A DNA stretch of 64,000 nt from Fumia sp045121595 (GTDB lineage: Bacteria > Bacillota > Clostridia > Oscillospirales > Ruminococcaceae): contig JBGVGI010000069.1 in NCBI GenBank assembly GCA_045121595.1, positions 3,436 through 67,435 of the forward strand. Reading direction: 5' to 3'. Below, piece by piece: positions 17,035 through 25,273 of this stretch (its first letter is position 1; each line of letters begins with the position of its first letter). The notes beneath the pieces were generated by a model that did no database searches, was not told the DNA's origin, and saw only the letters and a program-made list of their open reading frames with translations. Position numbers and translations under genes: made by a program.

Positions 17035-17280
17035 TTATCTTAAAGTGGCCATAACCGTATTATAAACTGTCACAATTATTAAAAATATGCCGAGTAGTAG
17101 ATAATAAAGTGAGGATCTTCTTTCACCATTAAGAGCCCTTTCCTTTGCTGTAACAAACATCGTAACAGCAAGACATAAAAACGTTATCGGCATTGTAATG
17201 TCGTAAGAAACTGCATTTGTCAGTCCCAAAATTGCAAAAGCCACCGTCAGAGCTGAAAATAAAAGTTTAAGTGTAGACAT
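17035..17280 (-). CDS. Small integral membrane protein
   Basis: An 81-residue protein with three hydrophobic stretches (about residues 4-20, 27-44 and 60-78) and a short charged loop (KERALNGERRSS). The layout resembles the small Bacillota membrane proteins such as DUF3953 or DUF6442, but assignment is uncertain. The start at 17280 is preferred because AGGTGAT lies just before it; the longer open frame to 17460 runs through the tRNA-Tyr gene and is not coding. Function unknown; no obvious partner is adjacent. Confidence 0.65.
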   Translation of the reverse strand: MSTLKLLFSALTVAFAILGLTNAVSYDITMPITFLCLAVTMFVTAKERALNGERRSSLYYLLLGIFLIIVTVYNTVMATLR

Positions 17281-17393
17281 AAAATCACCTGCTTTCAGGA
17301 TAAGCATAACATACAATTTTTTATTTGTAAAGTCCTTTTCCCCAAAGGCATATTTTTTATACGCTCCCTCCGAATCCACTCCTATGCAAAACA

Positions 17394-17421
17394 AAAGAGA
17401 CATCCACTTGGATGTCTCTTT
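17394..17421 (-). terminator. Terminator of the tRNA cluster
   Basis: A 12-bp stem (AAAGAGACATCC with its complement) has a four-base loop, and on the minus strand T-rich sequence follows. It lies 4 bases beyond the CCA end of tRNA-Tyr. Confidence 0.8.
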
Positions 17422-17425
17422 GTTT

Positions 17426-17511
17426 TGGTGGGCGAGGGTGGATTCGGACCACCGAAGCAATGATGCAACAGATTTACAGTCTGCCCCCTTTGGCCACTCG
17501 GGAACTCGCCC
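17426..17511 (-). tRNA. tRNA-Tyr (anticodon GTA)
   Basis: The minus strand folds as a cloverleaf with acceptor stem GGGCGAG/CTCGCCC, a long variable arm typical of bacterial tRNA-Tyr, anticodon GTA at 17475-17477 and TTCGAATC-type T-arm (GTCCGAATC). The 3' CCA is encoded. It is the last gene of a Pro-Thr-Tyr cluster. Confidence 0.96.
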
Positions 17512-17535
17512 AAATATTAAATTAAAAGAAAAAAA

Positions 17536-17611
17536 TGGAGCTGGTGGACGGACTCGAACCCCCGACCTGCTGATTACAAATCAGCTGCTCTACCAACTGA
17601 GCTACACCAGC
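17536..17611 (-). tRNA. tRNA-Thr (anticodon TGT)
   Basis: The minus strand folds with acceptor stem GCTGGTG/CACCAGC, D-arm TAGCTCAGTTGGTAGAGC, anticodon TGT at 17576-17578 and T-arm with GTTCGAGTC. CCA is encoded after the discriminator T. Confidence 0.97.
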
Positions 17612-17624
17612 GCTTATATTTTCT

Positions 17625-17701
17625 TGGTCGGGGCGACAGGACTCGAACCTGCGGCATCTTGGTCCCAAACCAAGCACTCTACCAAACTGAGCTACGCCCC
17701 G
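17625..17701 (-). tRNA. tRNA-Pro (anticodon TGG)
   Basis: The minus strand folds with acceptor stem CGGGGCG/CGCCCCG, anticodon TGG at 17665-17667 in the loop TTTGGGA, T-arm with GTTCGAGTC and encoded CCA. It is the first gene of the cluster. Confidence 0.97.
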
Positions 17702-17735
17702 TTTTTGGTGGCTTGTCTTTATCGACAGCTTTTAT

Positions 17736-17764
17736 AGTTTACCATATATATAATCATTTGTCAA
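17736..17764 (-). promoter_or_regulatory. Promoter of the tRNA cluster
   Basis: On the minus strand, TTGACA (17759-17764), a 17-base spacer ending in TGG, and TAAACT (17736-17741), about 35 bases before tRNA-Pro. Confidence 0.65.
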
Positions 17765-17802
17765 GTATTTTTTTAAAAAAAATATAAATTTTCAAAAAAA
17801 TT

Positions 17803-17829
17803 AAAGCCTGAGGGATTTCCTCAGGCTTT
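17803..17829 (-). terminator. Terminator of the PEP carboxykinase gene
   Basis: The 11-bp stem AAAGCCTGAGG / CCTCAGGCTTT has a five-base loop; on the minus strand it is followed by a T-rich stretch. Confidence 0.88.
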
Positions 17830-17839
17830 TTAGCTTTAA

Positions 17840-19618
17840 TTATGCAAGTCTTGCTTTCATAGCTTCGAGCTGTTTTTTCATTTCAGCAGGAAGTTTGTCG
17901 CCGAATTTTGCATAGAATTCTTCGATACCTTTAGCATCTTCCATCCAGAGGTCTTTGTCAACGCTCAAGAGGTCTTTGATTGTATCAACTGTGATATCAA
18001 GGCCTTCGATGTTGATGTCCTCGGGTTTGGGTTCGTAACCGATAGCTGTTTCAACTGCATCAGCGTTACCGTCGCAACGGCTGAGAATCCACATAAGAAC
18101 ACGCATATTGTCGCCGAATCCGGGCCAGATGAAGTGACCTTCGTCGTCAGTTCTGAACCAGTTTACGTTGAACACCTTGGGAGCTTTGTCGCCAAGTTTT
18201 TTACCCATTTCAAGCCAGTGTGCCCAGTAGTCACCCATATTGTAACCACAGAAGGGAAGCATAGCCATGGGGTCACGACGAACTACACCTACTGCACCAG
18301 CAGCTGCAGCTGTTGTTTCGGAAGCCATGATAGAACCTACGAATACACCGTGTTCCCAGTCAAAGGACTGATATACCAAAGGAGCTGTTTTTGCACGTCT
18401 GCCGCCGAATACGATAGCAGAAATCGGAACACCTGTAGGATTATCAAATTCCTTACTGATGCAAGGACAGTTTTTAGCAGGAGCTGTAAATCTAGAGTTG
18501 GGATGAGCAAGTTTGTTACCGTCAGCAACGTATTCAGGGCCGTTTACCTTAGCGCCTTTCCATTCAGTTGCGTTAACGGGAGGATTCTTGTCAAGACCTT
18601 CCCACCATACAGTCATATCGTCGTCATTGATAGCAACGTTTGTAAAGATTGTGCCCTTTTCTGTAGAATGAAGAGCATTGGGGTTGGATTTAAGGTTTGT
18701 ACCGGGAGCAACACCGAAGAAACCGTTTTCGGGGTTGATAGCCCAGAGACGTCCGTCATCGCCCTGACGAAGCCAAGCGATATCGTCACCTACTGTCCAT
18801 ACTTTGTAACCTTTCTTAGCATACACTTCCGGAGGAATGAGCATAGCAAGGTTTGTTTTACCACAAGCAGAGGGGAAAGCAGCACAGATGTATTTAACTT
18901 CTCCTTCGGGATTTTCGATACCGAGGATAAGCATATGTTCAGCCATCCAGCCTTCGTTTTTACCCTGGTAGGAAGCAATTCTCAATGCGAAACATTTTTT
19001 ACCGAGCAATACGTTACCGCCGTATGCAGAGTTGATAGAGCAGATAGCGTTTTCTTCGGGGAAATGAACGATATAACGTTTTTCGGGATCAACGTCAGCT
19101 TTGGAGTGCAAACCGCGAACGAAGTCGTTGGACTCGTCACCAAGCTGTACGAAAGCCTGTTTACCCATACGTGTCATAATATCCATGTTGAGTACAACGT
19201 AGATAGAGTCAGTTACTTCAACGCCCACTTTGGACATTTTAGAACCGATAGGACCCATGGAGTAAGGAATAACGTACATTGTTCTTCCTTTCATAACGCC
19301 GTCATACATGGGATCGAGCAAAGCGTGCATTTCTTTAGGATCTTTCCAGTTGTTTGTAGGACCTGCGTCCTCTTTCTTTGTAGAGCAGATGAAAGTACGG
19401 TCTTCAACACGAGCAACGTCGTTGGGAAGAGTTCTGTGGTACAAACATCCGGGGAGTTTTTCCTGGTTGAGTTCGATCATTTCGCCTGTGGAGATAGCTT
19501 CTTTTCTCAAAGCTTCGAGCTGTTCTTCACTACCATCGAGCCATACAACCTTATCGGGTTTACAGAGGGCTACCATTTCGTCTACCCACTGCAATACGTT
19601 TTTGTTATTGGTAAGCAT
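17840..19618 (-). CDS. pckG: Phosphoenolpyruvate carboxykinase, GTP type
   Basis: A 592-residue, full-length enzyme that interconverts oxaloacetate and PEP with GTP/GDP and Mn2+. The N-terminal VVWLDGSEEQLEAL segment, the EDAGPTNNW motif, and the P-loop FPSACGKTNLAM near residue 246, with its mobile-loop Cys, mark the GTP family; the ATP-type enzyme lacks these. In anaerobes it often runs towards oxaloacetate to save energy in fermentation. AAAGGGG lies 8 bases before the ATG. It is a single-gene unit with its own terminator. A candidate promoter has TTGACA at 19689-19694 with a weak -10 (TATTTG). Confidence 0.97.
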   Translation of the reverse strand: MLTNNKNVLQWVDEMVALCKPDKVVWLDGSEEQLEALRKEAISTGEMIELNQEKLPGCLYHRTLPNDVARVEDRTFICSTKKEDAGPTNNWKDPKEMHALLDPMYDGVMKGRTMYVIPYSMGPIGSKMSKVGVEVTDSIYVVLNMDIMTRMGKQAFVQLGDESNDFVRGLHSKADVDPEKRYIVHFPEENAICSINSAYGGNVLLGKKCFALRIASYQGKNEGWMAEHMLILGIENPEGEVKYICAAFPSACGKTNLAMLIPPEVYAKKGYKVWTVGDDIAWLRQGDDGRLWAINPENGFFGVAPGTNLKSNPNALHSTEKGTIFTNVAINDDDMTVWWEGLDKNPPVNATEWKGAKVNGPEYVADGNKLAHPNSRFTAPAKNCPCISKEFDNPTGVPISAIVFGGRRAKTAPLVYQSFDWEHGVFVGSIMASETTAAAAGAVGVVRRDPMAMLPFCGYNMGDYWAHWLEMGKKLGDKAPKVFNVNWFRTDDEGHFIWPGFGDNMRVLMWILSRCDGNADAVETAIGYEPKPEDINIEGLDITVDTIKDLLSVDKDLWMEDAKGIEEFYAKFGDKLPAEMKKQLEAMKARLA

Positions 19619-19758
19619 TTAAATTACCCCTTTCACTTATATATTCGAAAATTACCAATTTTCCACAAATATTATTCTATTATATAATTGTCAAAAAATC
19701 AATAGCTAAATCGTTAATTTATCTGCAAATTTTATACAAATTGTATTTTTTAACAAAA

Positions 19759-20355
19759 TTATACAATTTTAACGGTTGCTTTTTCAATTTTTACGTCTTC
19801 GTAAGGTCTGTCAGCATAGTCAACACGAAGCGCCGCAATTTTATTCACAACGTCCATACCGGCAATAACCTGTCCGAAAACAGTGTGTGCACCGTCAAGC
19901 CAGGGAGTACCACCCTTTTGCATATACATTTCCTTAACGTCGGGGGATAAAGTCTTGCCCTGTCGTTCAAGCATTGCAAAAAGACGTTTGTCCATAGTTT
20001 CGGGACCTGCCTGAACGATAAAGAACTGGCTTCCGTTTGTATTAGGACCTGCGTTTGCCATTGAAAGAGCACCGCAGAAGTTTCTTGCTTCATCGGAAAA
20101 TTCATCTTCAAAGGAATGTCCCCAGAGGCTTTCGCCGCCCATACCTGTTGCAGTGGGGTCTCCGCCCTGAATCATAAAGTCCTTGATAACACGGTGGAAG
20201 ATAATCCCGTCATAGTAGCCTTTTTCGATAAGTCCTGTAAAATTTTCAACGGTTTTGGGAGCAACCTCAGGGAAAAGCAAAACCTCAATGGTTCCCATAT
20301 TCGTTTCGATTACTGCGATTTTGTCATCTTTTTTAATTTCTCTGAAATTTACCAT
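19759..20355 (-). CDS. Cyclophilin-type peptidyl-prolyl cis-trans isomerase, cytosolic
   Basis: A 198-residue protein that holds the cyclophilin core with FHRVIKDFMIQGGDP (catalytic Arg and Phe/Met/Gln pocket), ALSMANAGPNTNGSQFFI and the HTVFGQV motif. No signal peptide is present, so it is cytoplasmic and isomerises Xaa-Pro bonds during folding. GGAG lies 8 bases before the start. It lies 12 bases after the lipoprotein cyclophilin, with which it is probably co-transcribed. Only a weak AT-rich hairpin follows the stop, so termination may be inefficient. Confidence 0.94.
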   Translation of the reverse strand: MVNFREIKKDDKIAVIETNMGTIEVLLFPEVAPKTVENFTGLIEKGYYDGIIFHRVIKDFMIQGGDPTATGMGGESLWGHSFEDEFSDEARNFCGALSMANAGPNTNGSQFFIVQAGPETMDKRLFAMLERQGKTLSPDVKEMYMQKGGTPWLDGAHTVFGQVIAGMDVVNKIAALRVDYADRPYEDVKIEKATVKIV

Positions 20356-20367
20356 TTTTATTCTCCT

Positions 20368-21252
20368 TTATTCTGTTTCACCCATAGCAGCTGCGTCAAT
20401 TTTAGCCTGTTCTTCTTCGGCTTTTGCTTTCAAAGTTTCAATTTCTTCTGCACTCAGGCAGTTATCAAGGCTTTCGTAATTAGCAGGGTCATAGGTTGAA
20501 AGAGTTACACTTTTAATTACAATATCCTCGGCAGGGCGTTTTACCGTAAGAATTTCGGCACCCTGTTCTTCAAACTTTTTAATCTCTTCGTCACTGTACG
20601 GATCCTCAGTGTATTCTGCAGTAGCCATAGCATTCACGATATCCATACCCGAGATAACTTTACCGAACACCGAATGATACTGCGAATAAGCGGGTACGCC
20701 GCCCATAGTTTCAAAAGCATATTTCATCATCACGGGATATGACATGCTTTCCATCTGTTCACGGTCAAAGTCTGTAAGTGCTATATCGCCAAGGAAGAAA
20801 GAACGGGAATCATAGTAATAGTTTTTAAAAACTTTCCCCTGACCATAAGTAATAGTGCAAAGACTTCCTGCAAAAGGCCAAAGGTTATTGGAATACTGAA
20901 CTTTCTGCGGTTTTCCGTTAATACTGTCTGCTTCAAGTCCTTCTTTATCAGAAGCTCCGAAAGCAGTGAGCATATATTCGGGCTCAATGCGGAACACGTT
21001 TGTATTGTTATAAAAGCCTTCTTCAACGAGATACTTGAAGTTTTCCACCACTTCGGGAACTTCATCGGTATAAAGAAGCACTGTCACTTCACCGAGAGTT
21101 GTATCAAAAATTGCAATATCGTCCCCTTTTTCAGGTGCTTCAAGTTGAATGTAGTTAATGTTTTTAGGGTCTATACTGCCATTACCCGTGCAACCCGAAA
21201 GAACCATAACCGAAACAAGCAACAAAGGGACTATTTTAAGTATATTTTTCAT
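20368..21252 (-). CDS. Lipoprotein with a divergent cyclophilin domain
   Basis: A 294-residue protein. A signal peptide with lipobox LSGC (lipidated Cys21) places it outside the membrane. A cyclophilin-type fold spans about residues 45-240 (AIFDTTLGEVTVLLYTDEVP, later HSVFGKVISGMDIV). The active site is altered: FHR-V-I-x-x-F-M-I-Q-G-G-D becomes FR-I-E-P-E-Y-M-L-T-A-F-G, so the Arg is kept but the Gln and Gly-Gly are lost. It ends in an acidic, Ala/Glu-rich tail. It may help fold exported proteins or only bind prolyl peptides. It stands between a P-type-ATPase-like membrane protein and the cytosolic cyclophilin. Confidence 0.85.
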   Translation of the reverse strand: MKNILKIVPLLLVSVMVLSGCTGNGSIDPKNINYIQLEAPEKGDDIAIFDTTLGEVTVLLYTDEVPEVVENFKYLVEEGFYNNTNVFRIEPEYMLTAFGASDKEGLEADSINGKPQKVQYSNNLWPFAGSLCTITYGQGKVFKNYYYDSRSFFLGDIALTDFDREQMESMSYPVMMKYAFETMGGVPAYSQYHSVFGKVISGMDIVNAMATAEYTEDPYSDEEIKKFEEQGAEILTVKRPAEDIVIKSVTLSTYDPANYESLDNCLSAEEIETLKAKAEEEQAKIDAAAMGETE

Positions 21253-21267
21253 TTTTTATTCCTTTCA

Positions 21268-23409
21268 TTAAATCCTTATGATTTTTTGCAGAAGTGAATG
21301 TATTAAAAGCCAGATTAAAGGATAACTGAACATCATAAACGGTGTAAGCTGTTTGGTAGCGCCAAGGAAACCGAAAACTGCAATAAGCAACGCCCCCAAA
21401 ACAACGGAGCAGATTGCCACAACCGAGGCAATTTTCATCATTATTTTCACTTTCTTTGCCGCAGAAACAGAGCAGGACATTGAATAAAACGTGCCGTCAT
21501 TCACGGCAACTGCAGGGCGTACCTTAACAGGCTGACTGCAATCTTCGTAAAGTTTGTTGAGTTTCACGGGCATAATTTTAAAGAAGTCTGCCTCAACACC
21601 AAAAACTTCGGAAAGACGTTTTTTTGTAATGATGGAATCCGAAGTTTTCACAGTAAGTGCCACGTCACTTTCAAAAATCATACGAACGGCCTCTTCGGTT
21701 TCAACAGTAGGCTGAAGCGAGAAGATAAATACCGCCGTAAGCTCACCCGAAGCCGAAAGATAAACCAGATCACTTCCCTCAGAAGTAAACCTTTTTTCAT
21801 AGTCGATACTTGGCACACGGATATTATGGGTTGACATAAGCTCACGGTTCCCGATAAGAATACGTCTGTTGTCTATCCAGGCAGAAATTCCGAGTCCGTC
21901 CTCATAATGAAGGTTTTCGGCTTTACTCAAAAGCTCAGTTTTTCCTTCAATAATTCTCAGAAAAGTATGAGTGAGAATACTGTCAGCACAGTTAAGCACA
22001 CTTGCAGCATCAAGGATAGCTTCGTCAATTCTCATTCCTTCAAAGGTTTTAATTCCGTTTAAGACAACCGATTCCTGAGGAAAAAGTTCTTTTGCATCAG
22101 TAACGGCTACGTTTACTTCACTGTACTCGACACCGCTTTTTTCTCCGCTTATAAAACAGTTAAAAAGCGAAGTGATTTTAGAGCATTTCAAAAGTGGTGA
22201 ACAAACTGCAAAAAGATTTACCGCCGAAGCAAACACGCACACAAAAGCCGTAAGAACAGTCATTGCAAGATGCTGCTGCAGAGTGAAAAGAAAGACGAAA
22301 AGTGCCGTAACAATTGCACCCGCCGTACCGAAAATGGTAACGTCACGCGCAGTTTTATCGGTTGCATCCATCGAGAATGAAAGCTCCGAAAAATCCGAAA
22401 TCTCCTCAACCTTTCTATTAACAACAGGATAAGGATTACCTTTTGTAAGTCCCTTGCTAAGTTCGGTTGCGGCACGGTTATCCCAGATAACAAGTCCTTC
22501 AAAAGTATCATCCATACTTTTGAGAGTTCTTATATTGTTAAGCGCCGTTTTAAGCGTCATACCTTTTGCGAAAAAGGCAAGTGCCATAATCAGTATGCCC
22601 ACAGGCAGATACTGATGGATATTGGCATTTGTAAGACCTTTGGGGAAAATAAGTTGTGTGAGATACTGCAAAATGCAGAAAAGATATGCAACAGTCGGTA
22701 TAATATCGCGATTTTCTTCCATTTTTCTTATCGATTTGATACCGCTTATGATTACGGGGATACCAAAAATCCCCGCAATAATGCCAATTACTCCCGCTAT
22801 AACAAGCATAGCAATCGGGACTTCCCCGAGTTCTGCGGCGGCGTTAGAGTAAATCATCATCGACATTCCAAGTGATAAAAGGGAAAGCACCAAAAGCAAA
22901 ACACCTTTTGCAACTGCTGAGTTTTTTTCACTTAAAATGATATTTTCCCACTGCGCAAAAGGAGAATTTTTAATCTTCTCCACAAGTTTGGCAAATGAAG
23001 GGGCAACGTCTATTCTGCGGTCAGCATCAGGTTCTTCACGTTCTCTGTTGAAATGAAGTTGTAACGAATCGGAGTTTTCCTCCTCCTCTTTTTCGGCAGG
23101 AACGGGTTTAGGTGGCTTCTGTCCTTCACGTATCGTTTCGATATCAATAGAAATAGGGCCACTGTTTTCAATTTTTGCAACTACCTTTTCTTCCGTTACT
23201 TTTTTTATCTGTGTCGTGTCACTTCTTATAACGGCTTTCTGAGTAACGAAACGTTTAGTCGGAAGTTCTTCTTCCTTTAATTCTTTTTCTTTTATTTTTT
23301 CTCCGGAGATATCTTTTATAAGCGCATCCACATCAAGAGGCTTCTCGGGAGTCTTGGGCAAACCGACTTCCAACAAAATATCATCCAGTGAAAAATCTTT
23401 ATCGTTCAT
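21268..23409 (-). CDS. P-type-ATPase-like membrane protein lacking the catalytic motif (pseudo-enzyme)
   Basis: 713 residues. Residues 1-145 are charged and probably disordered. Helices lie near residues 168-215, around 245-285, around 355-405 and at the C-terminus (about 655-713). The middle matches P1-type pumps: AVCSPLLKC at about residue 400 stands where metal pumps have CPC, GEKSGVEYSEVNVAVTDAKE at 423-441 aligns with the segment leading to DKTGT, and GLGISAWIDNRRILIGNREL near 505 matches the nucleotide-binding GNR block. Asp438 may be retained but the Lys-Thr-Gly-Thr is replaced by Ala-Lys-Glu-Leu. The TGD motif is reduced to KTSD and the GDGxND motif to AVNDG. ATP-driven transport therefore seems lost. 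GGAGG precedes the start. Role unknown; binding or scaffolding is inference. Confidence 0.7.
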   Translation of the reverse strand: MNDKDFSLDDILLEVGLPKTPEKPLDVDALIKDISGEKIKEKELKEEELPTKRFVTQKAVIRSDTTQIKKVTEEKVVAKIENSGPISIDIETIREGQKPPKPVPAEKEEEENSDSLQLHFNREREEPDADRRIDVAPSFAKLVEKIKNSPFAQWENIILSEKNSAVAKGVLLLVLSLLSLGMSMMIYSNAAAELGEVPIAMLVIAGVIGIIAGIFGIPVIISGIKSIRKMEENRDIIPTVAYLFCILQYLTQLIFPKGLTNANIHQYLPVGILIMALAFFAKGMTLKTALNNIRTLKSMDDTFEGLVIWDNRAATELSKGLTKGNPYPVVNRKVEEISDFSELSFSMDATDKTARDVTIFGTAGAIVTALFVFLFTLQQHLAMTVLTAFVCVFASAVNLFAVCSPLLKCSKITSLFNCFISGEKSGVEYSEVNVAVTDAKELFPQESVVLNGIKTFEGMRIDEAILDAASVLNCADSILTHTFLRIIEGKTELLSKAENLHYEDGLGISAWIDNRRILIGNRELMSTHNIRVPSIDYEKRFTSEGSDLVYLSASGELTAVFIFSLQPTVETEEAVRMIFESDVALTVKTSDSIITKKRLSEVFGVEADFFKIMPVKLNKLYEDCSQPVKVRPAVAVNDGTFYSMSCSVSAAKKVKIMMKIASVVAICSVVLGALLIAVFGFLGATKQLTPFMMFSYPLIWLLIHSLLQKIIRI

Positions 23410-23426
23410 TCGGTTGTCCTCCTTTT

Positions 23427-24251
23427 TTATTTTGGTGTAAATGCCTTTAGATTACTGCGTTGTCTTGCAACCTCGTACATCACGATTCCACCTGCAACAG
23501 AAGCATTTAAGGAAGTGATTTTTCCCTTCATCGGCAAGGTTACTAAAACGTCGCATTTTTCTTTTAAGAGTCTGCTCATTCCTCTGCCTTCGGAGCCTAC
23601 CACCAAAGCGACTCCGCCTGAGAAATCAGTCTGACACCAGGTTTCACCGTTCATATCACAACCGTAAACCCAGATACCTTTTTCTTTAAGCTCGTCCACG
23701 GTGGTCGCAAGGTTTGAAACTCTTGCCACAAACACGTGAGCCGCCGCTCCTGCAGACGCTTTGTAAACTGCAGGGGTAACACCTACGTTACGGCGTTTCG
23801 GAATAATAATACCGTGAGCACCCGCCGTTTCAGCCGTTCTTATCAGAGCGCCTAAATTATGCGGATCTTCGATTTCATCTGCAATTATAATAAAAGGTTT
23901 TTCACCAAGTGTTTCTGCTCTCTCGAGAATATCCTGAACAGTGTGATACTGCACCGCCGAAAGGGTGAGCAACACGCCCTGATGGTTAATATTACCTGCC
24001 ATAGAAGACATTTTCTGCGCCGAAACTTCCTTCACGGGGTAACCTTTTTGCTTTGCAATAGAGATAATCTTCAAAACAGAACCGGTAGCCTGTCCACTCG
24101 CAACAAAAACAGTATCAACCTTATCCTCACTGTTTAACGCTTCAAGCACTGCGTTTCTGCCGGCTACCACGTTTTCATAGCCACCTTTTTCTTCTCTTTC
24201 AAAATTATTAGGTTTTTTAAAGTCATTTTTCTTAAAATCGTTTCTTTTCAT
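23427..24251 (-). CDS. rlmB: 23S rRNA 2'-O-methyltransferase of the RlmB/TrmH (SPOUT) family
   Basis: 274 residues. A basic N-terminal extension (KRNDFKKNDFKK) is followed by a substrate-binding domain (VVAGRNAVLEAL) and the SPOUT knot with motifs DPHNLGALIRTAE, VVGSEGRGM and SLNASVAGGIVMYE, which bind S-adenosylmethionine. RlmB methylates a conserved guanosine of 23S rRNA. The start at 24251 excludes an open N-terminal stretch (to 24335) that is hydrophobic and overlaps the promoter. In many Clostridia it follows cysS and mrnC, which are not here. Confidence 0.9.
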   Translation of the reverse strand: MKRNDFKKNDFKKPNNFEREEKGGYENVVAGRNAVLEALNSEDKVDTVFVASGQATGSVLKIISIAKQKGYPVKEVSAQKMSSMAGNINHQGVLLTLSAVQYHTVQDILERAETLGEKPFIIIADEIEDPHNLGALIRTAETAGAHGIIIPKRRNVGVTPAVYKASAGAAAHVFVARVSNLATTVDELKEKGIWVYGCDMNGETWCQTDFSGGVALVVGSEGRGMSRLLKEKCDVLVTLPMKGKITSLNASVAGGIVMYEVARQRSNLKAFTPK

Positions 24252-24285
24252 ATTTTCACGCCCATTCAAATATTCATACAGAATT

Positions 24286-24314
24286 ATTTTAACATATTTT
24301 TTTGTCAAATACAA
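24286..24314 (-). promoter_or_regulatory. Promoter before rlmB
   Basis: On the minus strand, -35 is TTGTAT (24309-24314) and -10 is TAAAAT (24286-24291) with a 17-base spacer. A TTGACA overlaps as an alternative -35 but has no good -10. Confidence 0.5.
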
Positions 24315-24331
24315 TGAAAATTTGATGAATA

Positions 24332-24592
24332 TCAAAAGAAAATGTAAGCGAGTGCAAATAAGAGTACGGGGTCGGAGTCTTCTTCCATAAGCAGGAGAAA
24401 AAGACAGAGCAAAATAAGTCTGTCTTTGTCCATACTTTTTAATATATTTTTAACGGGATTAGGAAGAAAATCAGGAGAGTTTCCCTTTAGCTTTTCTACC
24501 GATTTTTTCTGCATTTCGCGCACTCTTTTTTCGGCGTCACGTTGCATCGCCATAATTTCCGACGGAGTATAACCGCTGTTAAACTGTGCCAT
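24332..24592 (-). CDS. Small conserved-type protein with a hydrophobic C-terminus
   Basis: 86 residues. The charged N-terminal half is predicted helical (EIMAMQRDAEKRVREMQKK), and the C-terminal third is a strongly hydrophobic stretch interrupted by EEDSD (LLCLFLLLMEEDSDPVLLF), a pattern known from small proteins of Clostridia, often of unknown role. It starts 6 bases after the stop of the 110-residue gene. Function unknown. It could be a membrane-associated small protein. Confidence 0.6.
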   Translation of the reverse strand: MAQFNSGYTPSEIMAMQRDAEKRVREMQKKSVEKLKGNSPDFLPNPVKNILKSMDKDRLILLCLFLLLMEEDSDPVLLFALAYIFF

Positions 24593-24598
24593 AATTAC

Positions 24599-24931
24599 CT
24601 ATCCTAACAGATTAGTAAGTATACCGCTTTCCTTGAGTTCAGGAAACAATGAAATAAGCTTCATTATTTTCACTGCATCGTCGACCTTTTTCTGACGTTC
24701 TTTTTTCAGAAGCGGTTTTAAGGATTTCAAAAGCGTGGTGTTCGGGTTTTCCTTGTTAAAGCTCCCCATAAGCTTTTGCAGTTTTAAAATATCGTCGGGC
24801 GAAAAAGGGTTTTCTTCCGAAGTTTTTTCTTCCTCGGAATTAAGTCCCAACATTTTTGTAAGCTCATTTAACTGTTTTGCGCCCTCTTCACTGTTTAAAA
24901 AGCTTTGCAAAGCGGCAGTTAAATCTTCCAT
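24599..24931 (-). CDS. Small helical hypothetical protein
   Basis: A 110-residue hydrophilic protein, rich in Leu, Lys and Glu, with an acidic linker (EEEKTSEENPF) in the middle and a basic, regularly spaced helical C-terminal half (KKVDDAVKIMKLISLFPELKES). No catalytic motif or signal peptide is seen. AAGGG lies before the ATG. It is the middle of three small genes in one operon, which supports that it is a real gene. Function unknown. Confidence 0.6.
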   Translation of the reverse strand: MEDLTAALQSFLNSEEGAKQLNELTKMLGLNSEEEKTSEENPFSPDDILKLQKLMGSFNKENPNTTLLKSLKPLLKKERQKKVDDAVKIMKLISLFPELKESGILTNLLG

Positions 24932-24952
24932 AAAATCGCCCTTTCTTAAGAT

Positions 24953-25189
24953 TTATTCACCGAGTATCTTTTTTAACGTCTGCTGTGCTTCCTTGGTATT
25001 GATAAGCTTCTGTGCAAGTGCAGGATTTTTAAGAAAAGTCTGTAATTTTTTATTCTCTTCGGAATTTAAATTTCCTAAAACGTTATCAAATTTCCCCGCT
25101 TCAAGCTGAGATTTTAAAATTTTCGGGTCTTTACCGAGTTTTTGACCTACCATATTAAGGAGTTTGTCGAGATTTGGATTGTTCTGCAT
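24953..25189 (-). CDS. Small helical hypothetical protein
   Basis: 78 residues, Lys- and Asn-rich, predicted all-helical, with two similar repeats of a pattern like LQxFLxNPxLAQKL. The start at 25189 has GAGGTG 5 bases upstream. It leads the operon with the 110- and 86-residue genes and is divergent from the phosphodiesterase gene. Function unknown; no motif for DNA binding or catalysis. Confidence 0.6.
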   Translation of the reverse strand: MQNNPNLDKLLNMVGQKLGKDPKILKSQLEAGKFDNVLGNLNSEENKKLQTFLKNPALAQKLINTKEAQQTLKKILGE

Positions 25190-25202
25190 AATTACACCTC
25201 AT

Positions 25203-25231
25203 TTGACCAAATTACAAGTTTATATTATACT
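25203..25231 (+). promoter_or_regulatory. Promoter of the phosphodiesterase gene
   Basis: TTGACC (25203-25208), 17-base spacer, TATACT (25226-25231), about 42 bases before the start codon. Confidence 0.6.
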
Positions 25232-25273
25232 TATGTTATAGAAGTTAAATTTATTTTACCGAGAGGAAATTTT

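Noticed and set aside
17281..17460. N-terminal extension of the small membrane protein
   Set aside because: The extra 60 codons run into tRNA-Tyr and its terminator; the ATG at 17280 has its own ribosome site.
17384..17737. Open frame of 117 codons on the plus strand across the tRNA cluster
   Set aside because: It is the antisense translation of tRNA-Tyr, tRNA-Thr and tRNA-Pro; peptides such as GGRTRTPDL and GATGLEPAAS are the well-known artefact of such regions.
18134..19687. Open frame of 517 codons on the plus strand
   Set aside because: It is the antisense of the PEP carboxykinase gene, which is clearly real; the translated sequence has no recognisable family.
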